A program made the translations under genes and the position numbers. A DNA stretch of 64,000 nt from Metarhizium brunneum (Eukaryota > Ascomycota > Sordariomycetes > Hypocreales > Clavicipitaceae). The notes below the pieces were generated by a model. That model saw nothing but the letters and a program-made list of their open reading frames with translations. It did not search any database and was not told the origin of the DNA. Location of the stretch: NCBI RefSeq assembly GCF_013426205.1, contig NC_089427.1:2418001-2482000 (forward strand), written 5' to 3'. Every line of letters begins with the position of its first letter. The stretch's first letter is position 1. Shown here piece after piece: positions 33,703 to 45,600 of the stretch.

Positions 33703-36700
33703 CCAGTACTCTACAATCCTGTGGCCTGCCCTGCCTCCCTGCCTGTCAGATCTCGGCCGAGGGGCGAGGAGTTGCTGGATGGTGATCCGACGTATTATTA
33801 TGGCAAGCAGGCCCGCATTTGCTTCTCCAACTATCGCAAGAGCCTCGACGCTCTCATCCCAAAGGATGCTGTCGGCTTGCCTAGTCCAACTTATGCTGGT
33901 ACGGATGCAGCTCAGCTTCCGGCGTCATGTTAGGCGCGAGATGGCAATATGTTGGGATTGCACGTAGCTAATTGTACCTCCAGATCGAATGTGGTGGACG
34001 GCGGAGTACTTGGGCGAATGGAAACAGAGGCCTCGACTCTAGATTTGCGACGAGACCATCAACACGTTGCGGTACTTCTCGTACAATAGTTTGCTGCAAT
34101 CGTTCTCGATGGCCCTCTTTCAGACGCCGCCATTTGTCGAAGCAACCTGCGGGTTTGACTGAAGCATCAGAGCAATTCGCTTGTCTCAGCCTTGCGAAAA
34201 GACCCCTAAACGCTTGGGACGTGTTTGGAACGCTAGCCAGCAGCTACAGAGTGCATTCCATGCTTTCCCCTCCCGCTGAAGCGAAGCGTCTTGAATTAGC
34301 TACCAACAGGAACTCTTTGGATAATATCTGCGTACAGAATACGTATGTATGTGTCGACGAGCGTAGATCTCGGTCAGGCCATGATCTCGCAGGAATGCCC
34401 CAAAGGTCCACTCTACACGTTTGACACATCGGCGAGCTTGGAATATGACGGCGGTAGGTTCAACGAGCAAAATGAAATTTAGATTGTCCAGTCGGTACTT
34501 TTCGCCATCTCACTGCAAGCGACAGACGAGCTATTGCAAACCTACCTGCCACTATGGGCAACAATCGAGCACCGCCCCATTCTTGCTCTGTCCTGCTTGT
34601 CTCCAGACCAGAGCTGCCTTGTGTGGCAACCCTCCATGACATGCAACTGGTGTTGGCCAAGCCTTTCAGTGCTACCCTAAGCAGGGTTAGTCCTCTGGGA
34701 CCTCGGTGACCCGTTCAACGGCGCTAAGAAGCTAGTACTTGCATGCCGCAAATTAAGACCTGGCCCGAAGACTCAGGTACTGCTGGCCTAGAAACGCGTA
34801 CCTGGGGGAACTGGGGGAAGGGCCGTTTGTGCCGGGCCAAAGAGGCGAGAACTCACGCCGGAGATGCCCTGGCTCGACTGCGGATCTTCTCTTAAACAGA
34901 TAACAGACATGAGTCTGTCGATAGCAGCAGCAATATGATTGTTTGCGCAGTACGGTGGTTCGGGACAAAGATCGTCGACAAATCTGTGATGAAGCCATAA
35001 AAAGCCCGGCCCGGTGTGGATCATCGACTACTCCCAAGGCGGCTAGGTAGTGATTAAAACGATGCGAGAGATGGCGAGGCCACAGGGTGCTTCCGAGGCG
35101 CCGTCGTTAGATGCCGCCAGGATCCATCCAATTGGCAAGCCTTTGACATGGACTCCTGTTTGATCTTGAACAAGACGGCAAGCAGCTTTTCAATCACTCG
35201 ATTCGCCCGACGCACGGCCTTCAAGCATCTGTTGGGGAAGAGGTGGAACGAGCACAACTTCTGCACCTCTTCACTCATCCCTACATGAATATCACTGCCT
35301 GTGACCAAAGTGCGGACAGGTGGTGCCTGTCTCCTACGGGACCTAGAGGCAGTCCCAGTCGGCAAACTGATGGTACTACTACTGTTTAATAACATATGTA
35401 CGAGAGACGTATCGGGCTATATCGAAGGCTACAGCCGCGGCAACGGTGCAGATTGCGCCGATGTGCCGCTGCCAGATGCAACAGTTCGTTTTGTCGAGCT
35501 TGTCGCCGTCGTTCGTCTCCAGCCCCCAACTGTATTCCAGTCCTTTTCTGGCTAGTGGAGGGCTTGTACTTTGTGTTGGCACCGTCTCCCCACTAACCTG
35601 AGAGTCAGGGGGGGTGAGGGACTCGCGATGACATGAGAGATTGGCCACCGAGAGACGAGGCATGGAGTCAGTGTGTCAAAAGTTTCTGGGAAACGTTTTC
35701 GCAGGCAGCGTGGTACCATCCCTGCCCAGCGTTGCTCGTGCTCGTGCTCGTGCTCGGTACTCATGCTTATGATCATGATCACGGTCATGCAACCAGCTCA
35801 CGCCCGCCTCGTACTATTACAACATCAATCGCCACGAACGACGACGGAGTACGGAGTGCGCTTAATCTGGATAGAGCGATGCTTCTAACAGGGGTCCGCA
35901 ACTGCTCATCGGAAGTACCTCAACGGTCCCCACCAAGATACGCCAGGTATTCCTAGGATAGAAGTGAGATATACGGAAGTTCCATGTCTAATGGCAGCTC
36001 TGATTGTCAAAATGTGGACGCAGAATGGACCTGCATACCGAACGCAAGATTTAGAAAGACTAGACGCACTAGTCACACTGATTCGGGCTGATTCTTACCG
36101 CCGGTCACTTGGCAGGGAACCTCGCAACATGTATTTCATTCCCGGGGGGCCATTTGTTGCTTCATATTAAAAATATCTCTCGCCCCCGCCCAGCAGAGTT
36201 CCATCAGAGAGTCAATACTTGCCGCCACTCGCAAGCCTAGTAGACCTGACCAAAGTGAGCTGAGGCACCGACGAGTGAGCAACCAAGCAAGCAACTTATT
36301 CACCTGTGACCAGCCTGCGACCCTGTCCTTCATTTTCCCTTTCACTCGCAAATATTGGCCAGCCCATGTACTGGCTCTTGTTTACCCAGGACTATCGCTG
36401 ATCCGAATTGACTGCCAAGTCTCTACCTTCCCATGGTCCCCCCTTGACAGGGCAAGTCTTCCTAGCACTGATGGAATAGAGAGTGTTCTAGTAGAGAAAC
36501 TTGGCTGGGAGTGACTGGCTACAGTCTGAGGATTTCGTTTCCACCCTGGTAATCCACGCCACGCCTTCGAAGTCCACAGGTGAGGAAAAGAAACAAAGTC
36601 AGCGGACGCTTAATAAGAGACATCCCGCCAATCTTTCTCCTCTGGGCTAGACACCATCAATCCGCCTTCCCTTCTGTCACCCATCAGAAATTTTGGAGCT

Positions 36701-37404
36701 TGATGCTCCAATAGCTGCATACAACCCTCTCGGCTCGTCCAGGCGTGGTATAAAGGCGACCCGGCAACGCGGAAATAAAAAGAGAAAAGGAAGAAGAGGA
36801 AGACGAAACTGTTCTCTTTCAGTCCCTTGTTGTTGTGGGCTGTTCCAAATTCGTGGCAGGTATACGCAATACACTCCCTCCGTTGTACCACAAGCCCTTG
36901 GCACCCTTTCTAGACAGCCACACAGCAGACATCCAAACCAGGAACGACTCATTCGGGACGTCCCGGACCTAATTTCATAGGAGCTGGGACTAGTTTTCAA
37001 CGACTCTTTTACAATCCTTGAATCGTCTGTTTACGGTCGATTGCCTTTACTGCCTTCATAGTTCACCTTTCAGCATAGCGCCAGTCTTCGGCTACGTGCG
37101 ATTCGGCTTCGAGTATCAAAGAAAGTCATCAATTGTCAACTTGTTTTTTTCCCCCAAGATTTAGGCCGCCTTTCAGAGGATTACAGTTCCGGGCCTGATA
37201 CAGACAAGTAACCTAGGCGAAATCTCCAGTGTTACAGATCGATTCGACCATCTCAACCACGCTGATTGTGTGGACTCTAATATCCATCGCGAAATCTTTC
37301 ATGGTTGTTATTGAATCGTGGTGATAGATTACTGTGTATTGATTTTGTAGGGGGTCTGGGCCGTCGACGCTGTTACGGAAGAACCAAACTCTGGATGCTG
37401 AATA

Positions 37405-38762
37405 ATGGCCTATGACCTGACGCAATCCTCAGAAGATCAAGTGGGTGCTTGCTCCTTTCCGCTGAATTCTGACCTAGATAGCGGCTTACTTATATCGCAG
37501 ACTTTGTCACCTCCAAGGGAAAATCAGAAATCAAACATGGGATCACCAGAGAGACCCAGAAGTCCCAGTGCGGTGCTGAAAAGATCCTTTAGCACTCCAG
37601 ATACGGCACGATTACAGAAACAGGCAGCGGAGGACTCTCAAGGTCAGCAATCGTCTGCCGGTGAGAAGAAACGCAACAAGCTTGGTTATCATAGGACATC
37701 TATTGCCTGCAGTATGTCTGATTCCTTGATGGGCTCTGTGCTTCCTCCTGTGCTAATATGGAGTTTGAAGGTCATTGTCGACGAAGAAAAATTCGATGTA
37801 TTGCGTCGCCAGATGTCCCTAACCGCTGCGTCAACTGCATTCGGTTGAAAAAGGAATGCAGCTTTTACCCTGTTGATCAGCAGCCGGGGACGGACACACG
37901 ACCCAAGGCGCCGCCGCGGCAAGCGGGTGGCCCAAATGCATCATCTGCATCATCATCTCCTGCTGTTGGCACCGGAAGCCCGGCAGGGACGCCATCATGT
38001 ATGATGGGAAGTGGCGTCACCTTGTCAGGTTCCCAAGGAGCGACCGCCGACTACTTCTCGTCAGATGCTAGTGGTAAGTGCCCAACTGTTCGTAGAGGAT
38101 TTCTCACTAATGCGCTTTCTTATGCAGTCTCGCCCAATGGCATGCCTGCCGGCAATCAGTACACTTTTGCAAATCAGCCGACTTCAGGTTGGGTATCAAC
38201 GGATATGAACTCGGCCAGCGTTTCGAAACCCGAAGACATGGCAATGCCATGGCATGCGTATCCAACAGAGTCGCCCATCAGTGGCCAGTTTTCTCCCTAC
38301 ACGCAGACGTCCTCTGCTTCGATCACTTGGACATCTGGAACCTCAGAGGCTGGGTCGCACGACGACATGGCTTGGGGGGAGTTTCCAACGCCAATGAGGT
38401 CGCTATCGTACAGTGGTGAGAGCGGCGGGAGCCATTCGCAAGCCCCCTTCATCCAAATGACTCAAGCACAAGCATACGAACGTCGGCAATCGAATTTTTC
38501 CGATGCATATCCGCCCTTTCCAACAACCATGGCCGGAGGCAACCCAATGACCGCCGTCAGCACCCCAACTCAGATGCTACCCGGGGCACCGTTTGTATCT
38601 GGTGTAAATCCATGGCAGTCGCAGCAACTTCTCGCAGCTCAAGGCTCAACTCCGGATTGGCAATATGCCACAACAGATGGAAATCAAGCAATGTTGATGG
38701 AGGATCAACGAATGGCACCAGGGGTCACACAAGCTCCATCCGGTGTATATTACTCCACCTAG
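37405..38762 (+). CDS. Zn2Cys6 binuclear-cluster transcription factor
   Basis: Nuclear DNA-binding regulator, target genes unknown. Three exons: 37405-37711, 37771-38073 and 38128-38762 (introns of 59 and 54 nt), giving 414 residues. The zinc cluster (residues about 100-130) reads C-S-H-C, six residues, C, nine residues, C-V-N-C, six residues, C, the full six-cysteine pattern. Intron 1 falls inside the codon between the first two cysteines, so splicing is required to build the motif. Upstream lies a Ser/Pro-rich 95-residue arm with Lys/Arg clusters. Downstream the protein is Ser/Thr/Gln/Pro-rich, with no middle-homology domain of the Fungal_trans type. Intron 2 is 54 nt and stop-free, so retention would stay in frame. 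It resembles a conserved filamentous-fungal C6 family, but I cannot name the orthologue. Confidence 0.9.
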
Positions 38763-39596
38763 GTTTGATTTGATGGAGTCGACTATGGACTTAAGAGCTA
38801 CCAAAATGACCTGAAATTAGTGGAATACCTGATTCAATACGGATTCCATGCTCTGCCAGTCATTACCGCGCATCCTGCACACGTTGTTCACAACAGCTGT
38901 TTGGGCACATGTGAGCCGACCAATGCAGCCGGTTGCGACAAGATTTTACCCATCAGTCCACAATAAAGGAGATTCAGAGATGAGAAGAACGGTTGAAGAC
39001 TGGTTGGTCCTTGGGCTGAAATATTGAATCGTTTCCGTCAAGAATCATGTGACGCCTACCAACCGGTCGATCGAAGCTTGCAGCGCTGTGGCGAACTTAT
39101 TGCACCGTGAATGCATCATGTATGTTCTGGAGAAGGGGGGTTATATGTTTTACGCTTAAGGAACTTTGGAACGAAAAAAAAGTATCTGGTAACAAAAGCA
39201 AGAACGATCCAAAGGACAATTTCGCAGGCGAGACTGATAGAATGTGCATTTGGCCTGGACGAGGAGGGATCTAGGCCGGTTGATAATGGCCATCTACTGC
39301 TTCATTATTCACGTTTGAACGGCCTCCGAAGTACATATTACATTTCAGGGGAACAAGGAACTAGTCTTTAGAAGTGCTTCGAGTAGAATCATTTGAACGG
39401 CGTTGGGTGACTATTCAAAGGATACATGCATATACAATAGTCGCTTGGGGAAAATATACATTGTACCGACAGTTTGCATCTTTCTTTAGACAAAACCTCG
39501 ACCTCTTCATCCCGAGGCCTCGCACAAATTGAATCGCATTCTTCTCGAAATGAACAACCTTGACTTCAGCGCCAACAAAGCCGAGAGCGAATATCA
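38763..39596. other. Convergent 3' spacer, Zn2Cys6 gene and DUF202 gene
   Basis: No supported gene in 0.83 kb. A/T-rich segments at 39290-39480 could serve 3' end formation. Nothing else seen. Confidence 0.45.
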
Positions 39597-40089
39597 TTAT
39601 GAAACCAAACGCCAGGTCAACACGAAGAGGGTGATGTATGCCCCTAAACTCAACGCCGTCATGAGCAAAACCGTATCACCACTCGTCTTAAACTTTCTTC
39701 GAATGGTACCATCAAAAGACTCAGCAGTGAAGAATTGCCTGTTCCCTTGATACCGTCGATACGCGGCTACAAGCAACACCGCCACGCCATACGCAGCAAA
39801 TAGAGCACCGATGGCATAAAACTCCTCGGTGAAAATCTTGATGATGACCAGAGCAAAAGAAAATTGCCCCAGGGCAGTGCGCATATAAGCACCTTCAAAG
39901 GTGCGCTGTGCTGCGCGAACCTCGACAAGCCTGTGTGTGATTTGAGGATCCCTCAGTCAGTGGTTCGCGGTTCTCTGTCACGGCAGCAGGCCCCCGGGGC
40001 GGGATCGCGACTCACTCCTGAGAAGTCAGGACCACGGATCGCGCCCTGTGAAGGCGGAGGTGGAGGTGTTCTTCGGGATGTGGCTGCAT
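39597..40089 (-). CDS. DUF202 (YidH-type) small membrane protein
   Basis: Two exons: 40089-40016 and 39930-39597 (85-nt intron with a CTGAC branch-like site), giving 135 residues. Splicing yields Q-E-L-V-E-V-R-A-A-Q-R-T-F-E-G-A-Y followed by R-T-A-L-G-Q-F-S-F-A-L. This is the conserved start of the DUF202 domain, where a helix with E-R-T-like residues leads into TM1. Three hydrophobic segments follow (about 49-64, 67-84 and 112-132), with a basic loop Y-R-R-Y-Q-G-N-R-Q-F-F after the second. Fungal members are vacuolar or ER membrane proteins of unknown biochemical role, some linked to the VTC complex (Vtc1 has the same fold family). The short first exon is the less certain part. It converges on the Zn2Cys6 gene. 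Confidence 0.82.
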
Positions 40090-42697
40090 GGGGTCGCGGG
40101 CAATCAGCCTCAAGATCTGTGACAACATTGGTCCTGCTTACCAGGCCACACTTACATGGAACATGGTTGTGTTGTGCCTGACCTGAGGCTATGCCCGTTC
40201 CTGCATGCCTCGTTCTGCGATGAGTTGGCTGGGCAGGGGCGTATATACCATGTGTCGTGGCCGAGGTGCCACAGCAGATTCCAGCGCTGGGCGATGTATC
40301 GCGGTCCGGATGGTATAAACAGGTGTCGTTGGCAAATGTCGCCAGCCTATTCCTGGTAGTGCGAGGTTGGCGCAGAGGTTACGTTATGGCGTGAGGAGAT
40401 GGGTGGCCAATCTAGGCTTAGCGCGTCGCTTTCCAGCCCAGACTGCTATCACCCAAACGTCGTCTGGGTCGTTGACATTCACCACGAGGCCTACTGGCCT
40501 CCCGGTGTCTGGTATTTCGGGAGCAAAGGGACGGGAATTCTGGCATTGAGATGGAATCTAGCCGTCCATTCTTATGGGATTCGAGTCCAAGTTTACAAAA
40601 ATCGGTACCAGTTCAAATCACAACGCCAATGTGTGCCTTGCTGACTGAACGAGGGGCACACCAAACAAACGAGGTGCCTGCCCCTGCCAGTGTAGATTTT
40701 TCTTGACAGGTATGCACATAAGTAAAAAGCCAACATTTAACTATCAATTACTTGCTCTCAAAGTGGGAGAGTGCAAGTCATTCCGGCGTGGGCAGTGCAA
40801 CACAGTGCACAGTGCGCACAGGGCAGGTGGGGTTTTCACTCGCTTCGATTCAGCCGCAACACTATGGGAAGTGTACCATCCACCATCGTCAACCATCTTC
40901 TTGTCGTCGTTTGACCTTGGGCCAATGGCGCCAAGCGGAGAATGAGAATTCATGCCGTGGTAGCCAGACCCTGCACGCTGCGGATTGGAACTAGAGAAAC
41001 TTCCGTCGACTTTACACATCATGTGCCCAAGCTGTCGTCGAGGGGAGACATGTCGACTGCCCGCGGCCCTTGGGCGTGATTATCGGGGCGGATCGCATTT
41101 GATCGAACCGGTCTTCCTCGATATGGAAATGGTGCTGTGCGTCGTTGTAGGTTGTCGTATGCAGGTGCTACAGTGAGAGCCAAGCTGACTACGATCGGAT
41201 ATTCAGGCACGGACGAGGGCATGGACTATCAAAGGGTATTTCCGTGATATAGTATGACGGGGGCTTCAAATCGGGATGCCGGCACACTTTAGTCACTCGT
41301 CATTGCGGCTTCAACTATCGGGTTGTATGACAGGGAAACGAGCTCAAGCCTCAACCAGCCTAAAAGGTGGCTGACGCTTTTGGATCGACTAGACATATTC
41401 TCACGGGTACTACTACTAACTACATGTCAAATAGGCAGAGATGGGGAGGGAACAGCAAGTAGCCTCTCTCCACCCGTTGCTGCTCCTTGTGAGGCGTTCT
41501 GACGTTGGGCGAGGCGGATTGTGGCCAAATTCAGCCCCGTGGCAGTGGAAGTGGATCACGACCTTAAAGCCTTGCCAGCTTTTAAGGTTTTAGGGAACAA
41601 ATAGTAGATGAGACAAGTTGACGGCTGTTTGAGAGGATGGTGGGGACTCGGCCCCAAGGCTGAATTGGCATAATACTGGACAGTGAGTCTCCGTATTAGA
41701 TGTTGTTCCATTTTGGGTTCTGTCTTGACTCTTCCTCTAGACCATGACAGACGCTAGATAACCGTTGCCCACCATGACCATGTGGTTAAAGGCACATCCC
41801 CACCGTGAGGGAGATGAGGGAGAGGCCTGAAGAGGGAGCCCATTGACTGGCTGCCCTAGTGAGCGGATCATTGAAGGCAGGGTGGAAGCTGAATGCTTCG
41901 AGTTGACTTCCCCGTCGGGCTTTACACACCCGAGCATCTAAGTAAGCAGACCGAACCCCCTTGTACGGCTTCACAAGACCAGTGTCCTAGTGTCTCTGGG
42001 GCCGCAGAGCTGCCATGTCGCGCGCATCGCAGCGCTCTGCAAGAACACACGGGCACCAGTCGACCAGCCAGTCCCGAGCCGTGCTGTGCAAGCGCAGGAT
42101 TCAGTACAGCGCGCACCTGGACCGTACCAGACATGTGTGTAACTACTGGTGAGGAAGAACGAATAAGGCCATCAATCTCGCCGGCAGACTAGCAGGGACA
42201 GGGCATCCGCCACGGTCCCTACCTAGTACGAACGACGAAAAATATAAGCGGCTGCTGGGCTGCTCCGCGCGGTACATTGTACTTAGATGTATGCACACCC
42301 ATCCATTGTCCGCATGTACCAGCCGCTTCCTACTTCAGCCCTCGCACCTTGACCTTTTTCTGCCTACCCGTTGCCAGGTTCTTCCTCGACAACACCACCG
42401 TCTGATTTCAAGCCCATATCACGCCCGTGACGCTCCCTCGATTGCTGCGCATGCGTTTTGCCCGAGAAATCCTGGCCGGTGCTAGAAGCACCCCTTCCCG
42501 ACCCTCTTGAAGCGATTGCCGTCGGCGCAGCCCAGGAATATGACCCCCTGCCGGTGACTTCATCCACACAGAGCTCCATCGGTCCGCAGCCAGACTGACT
42601 GACAATCGGAGCTGCTTTTTTTTTCCTCTGCCCTGCGTTTGATATATATCTCGTCTTGTTTCTCGCCGGGGATACTTTGTCCTTCCCCTCCGCCATC
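40090..42697. other. Divergent 2.6 kb spacer, DUF202 gene and C2H2 gene
   Basis: No supported gene. The T/C-rich part 42290-42690 probably belongs to the leader and promoter of the C2H2 gene. I looked at a GGGATTCGAGTCC word near 40577 as a possible tRNA T-arm and rejected it. Confidence 0.45.
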
Positions 42698-45600
42698 ATG
42701 GCCTCAAGCTTTGCTGAGGCACCTGCATCTTTGCAAAGTCACCTCTCTGAACCCCGCAATACTCAACCTTCAGCCGGGAACGGGACCCAACACACCCCGT
42801 CCTGCGGAACCGATCCCTTCACCTTGTCGCATCGTCGAGACGAAGCCGTGTCTCCCCCCGTCGAGCATATCGAGACACCTGCTGGTTCGATTGCGACTCT
42901 GAGCCACTATCAGTCTAGCGACTTTAGCGACCTCGACGACGACCCATTCTTTGGCGCCGACTTCAACGCCATTGACCCGGCGACGCCCTCCTTTTTGGAT
43001 GAGGTCGCGTGGGATCAGACTACTTCCTTTGCGAACCATTCTACCATATCTGAGTCTCGCCATGGATCAGTAGATGGCTCTCCGTATCCTCTGACGCCCA
43101 CACACACAGCCTCTGTCCACACGACGCCACCTACAAGTGATCGGAAGGACCTTGGTATAGTCGTAACTTCCGAGACGATACCCGACTCAATCTCACCACA
43201 ACAGCTCCGGCGACCGCTCAAGCCAAATCCCATCCTTGTCGGCTCATCAACGCTTACCCCAAGTTACAGCGGTAGTAATCGGACAAGCGAGGACGGTCTT
43301 GCCCCGGCTCCTGCCGCCATGTATCCCCAGAGTCCAAGAGTGACCATCTCAGTTTGGGACAAGGATGATGACGCTCCCATCCATACTGTTGAGCGCACGT
43401 TGGAAGACAGTCCCGGAACGGTTCGCGGGGGCATCCACTCCGCGGGTGACCTCATATCTACCGTTCATGCTCAAGGCTTCATCACTGGTCACAGGGATTC
43501 CTTGGATCGCTGGCAACAGGAGTCCGGATCCAGACGAGCGGGCCTTGATCCCAGCAGTCGTCCTCCTGACGAAATACCCAGTATCAATGAAATTGTTTCT
43601 CAAAGAAGAAGCGACGAACGCAATCGAGAAGTCGGGCGGTGGTTATCAGATAATCCTGATAATATGTCCGCTCCAATGGAGAAATCTGCGGACGAACTAC
43701 GAGCCATTGACCGCAAAACACACCAGGATGATGAGATTCTTTTCGGACATCACACTCAAAACCAGTTCAAGGAAGGGTCGACTATTCTTGGTGGCAGTGG
43801 AGGGGAGATGTCTGATGTGGATCGAAAGATTCTTCTGGCCGGCCGAAATTTTGGAGACGCACCTATACTCCATGAAATTCAAATGGGCGAGCCTGGAAGA
43901 TTCCAACCAGAATCATCACAGGCCGCCATTGCCAAGTTTGAGAGCATGTGCCGAGACAATGATTCCATCATCTCGAGATCTGCAACCTGGGGCACTCGCC
44001 GACGGAGCTTTCCAAGCGTTGTTGACGTCGAAGGCGTAACGAGCGGGAATTTTCTGAAGAAGCTGTCTATTAGCCGCGGTAACGGAGAGAAGACCAGCAG
44101 ACCAGGTAGCTTCCTCAGGGATCTTCGAGGCCTCGTAAGACGTACCAGCGCCAACCAACTTCGCAAACGATCGCGGAGCCGTTCTGATGGTCGCTCGGGC
44201 AGCCAGGCGGAGACATCATCTCACGACGGAGCGGGACAGCATATCAAACGCGAAACCACACCGCACTTGTCGCCCCCATTAGGATCAGCCGGTAGCGGCA
44301 AGAAACAAAGCCCTAGCATCAATACAACTCTGGCATCCATGGGCCAAAATTTTGCATCCATATGGACGGGTCATGCTAGAAGTGGCTCTGTCAGTGGACC
44401 GTCTCCGATGGGCTCACCCAGAGCATCTCTCAATAGTCTTAGCGTTAAGAATTCACTGAGAAGACCTCGGAGTAAATCTGAGATTCCCAAGTCCACAGGT
44501 GGTACACCTGACATGGAAAGCACATCAAGTCTCGTCGACATGTGGCGCAAGTCTGGTGGCCCCCCAGTAGCTCCCGTCCGCAGAGTCAACCAGGTCCACG
44601 CTGTCGATGACGATGACGACGACGACGACGACGAGCTCTGTGAAGATAATGATATGAAGGCGAACCCGAATCTCATTGACGAAATTACGCCAAACTTGGC
44701 TGGATTTCAACAACATGTGATAACGTTGAATCCGGCATTGGGGGACACACATGGCTATCTAGTGGAACGCATTGCTCACCAGCAGGTTGCCAGATACAAG
44801 TCGTTGCTCAACGCTAAAGTTAAGCACTTGGGCCTGGGCGCTAATTGTCCTTGCGGCTCCTTGTGCGTGACACTGGGCGGAACCGCAAATCTTCTTGGTC
44901 AAAAGGGTGATACCAAGGCGCCAGATTCTTTATCAGCGGAGGAGGGCATGCCAACAGAGGGCACGATCAATAAAGAAAGCTTCCCGCAAGACATTCCCAT
45001 GCCGCCCACTCAGTATCTACCCGCCGAGTTCGAGTGTCGGCTTTGCTATCAGAGCAAGAAGTTCCAGAAACCATCCGACTGGACAAAGCATGTGCACGAG
45101 GATGTACAACCATTTACGTGTACTTGGGACAAATGTCGAGATCCGAAATCTTTCAAACGGAAAGCCGATTGGGTTCGACATGAGAACGAAGGTCACAGAC
45201 ACTTGGAGTGGTGGACCTGCGATGTAGACGATTGTCGACACACTTGCTATCGCAGAGACAACTTCCTTCAACATTTAGTGCGCGAACACAAGTTCTTGGA
45301 GCCTAAAGTGAAAACGAAAGCTGCCATGAAGCGTGCCGGAGGAGTTGATCCAACATGGCACAAGGTCGAACAGTGTCACATGGAGACTACAGGTCGACCA
45401 CAGGATGAGCCATGCCGATTCTGTGGCAAGACTTTTCCAAGTTGGAAGAAGCTGACAGTTCATTTGGCCAAGCACATGGAGCAGATTTCCCTCCCCGTTC
45501 TGCGGCTGGTAGACGCCAAGGCAAAGGAATTGGCTGCTGACACCATTATCAGTCCAATTCAGGACCCCGCCCCAAGACAAGCAATTCCTTTGACCATCAC

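Larger units (their letters stand above)
28144..37404. other. 9.3 kb gene-free divergent spacer
   Basis: I can support no protein or RNA gene here. Open frames are short (200 codons at most), unsupported by splice context, and resemble no family. The stretch holds a TGTATG microsatellite (32558-32660), a GGA/GAA tract (33191-33236), several TACTCCGTA/TACGGAGTA motifs (29812, 31594, 33657, 33687, 33694) and a GCTCGT triplet run near 35736-35755. Base composition is not strongly A/T-skewed and I see no transposon coding remnants. The last kilobase (about 36300-37400), with pyrimidine tracts and possible splice acceptors, may be the leader of the Zn2Cys6 gene. Confidence 0.5.

Noticed and set aside
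40560..40610. GGGATTCGAGTCC resembling a tRNA T-arm
   Set aside because: The five-base stem does not pair with a seven-base loop, and no anticodon or acceptor stem can be built around it.
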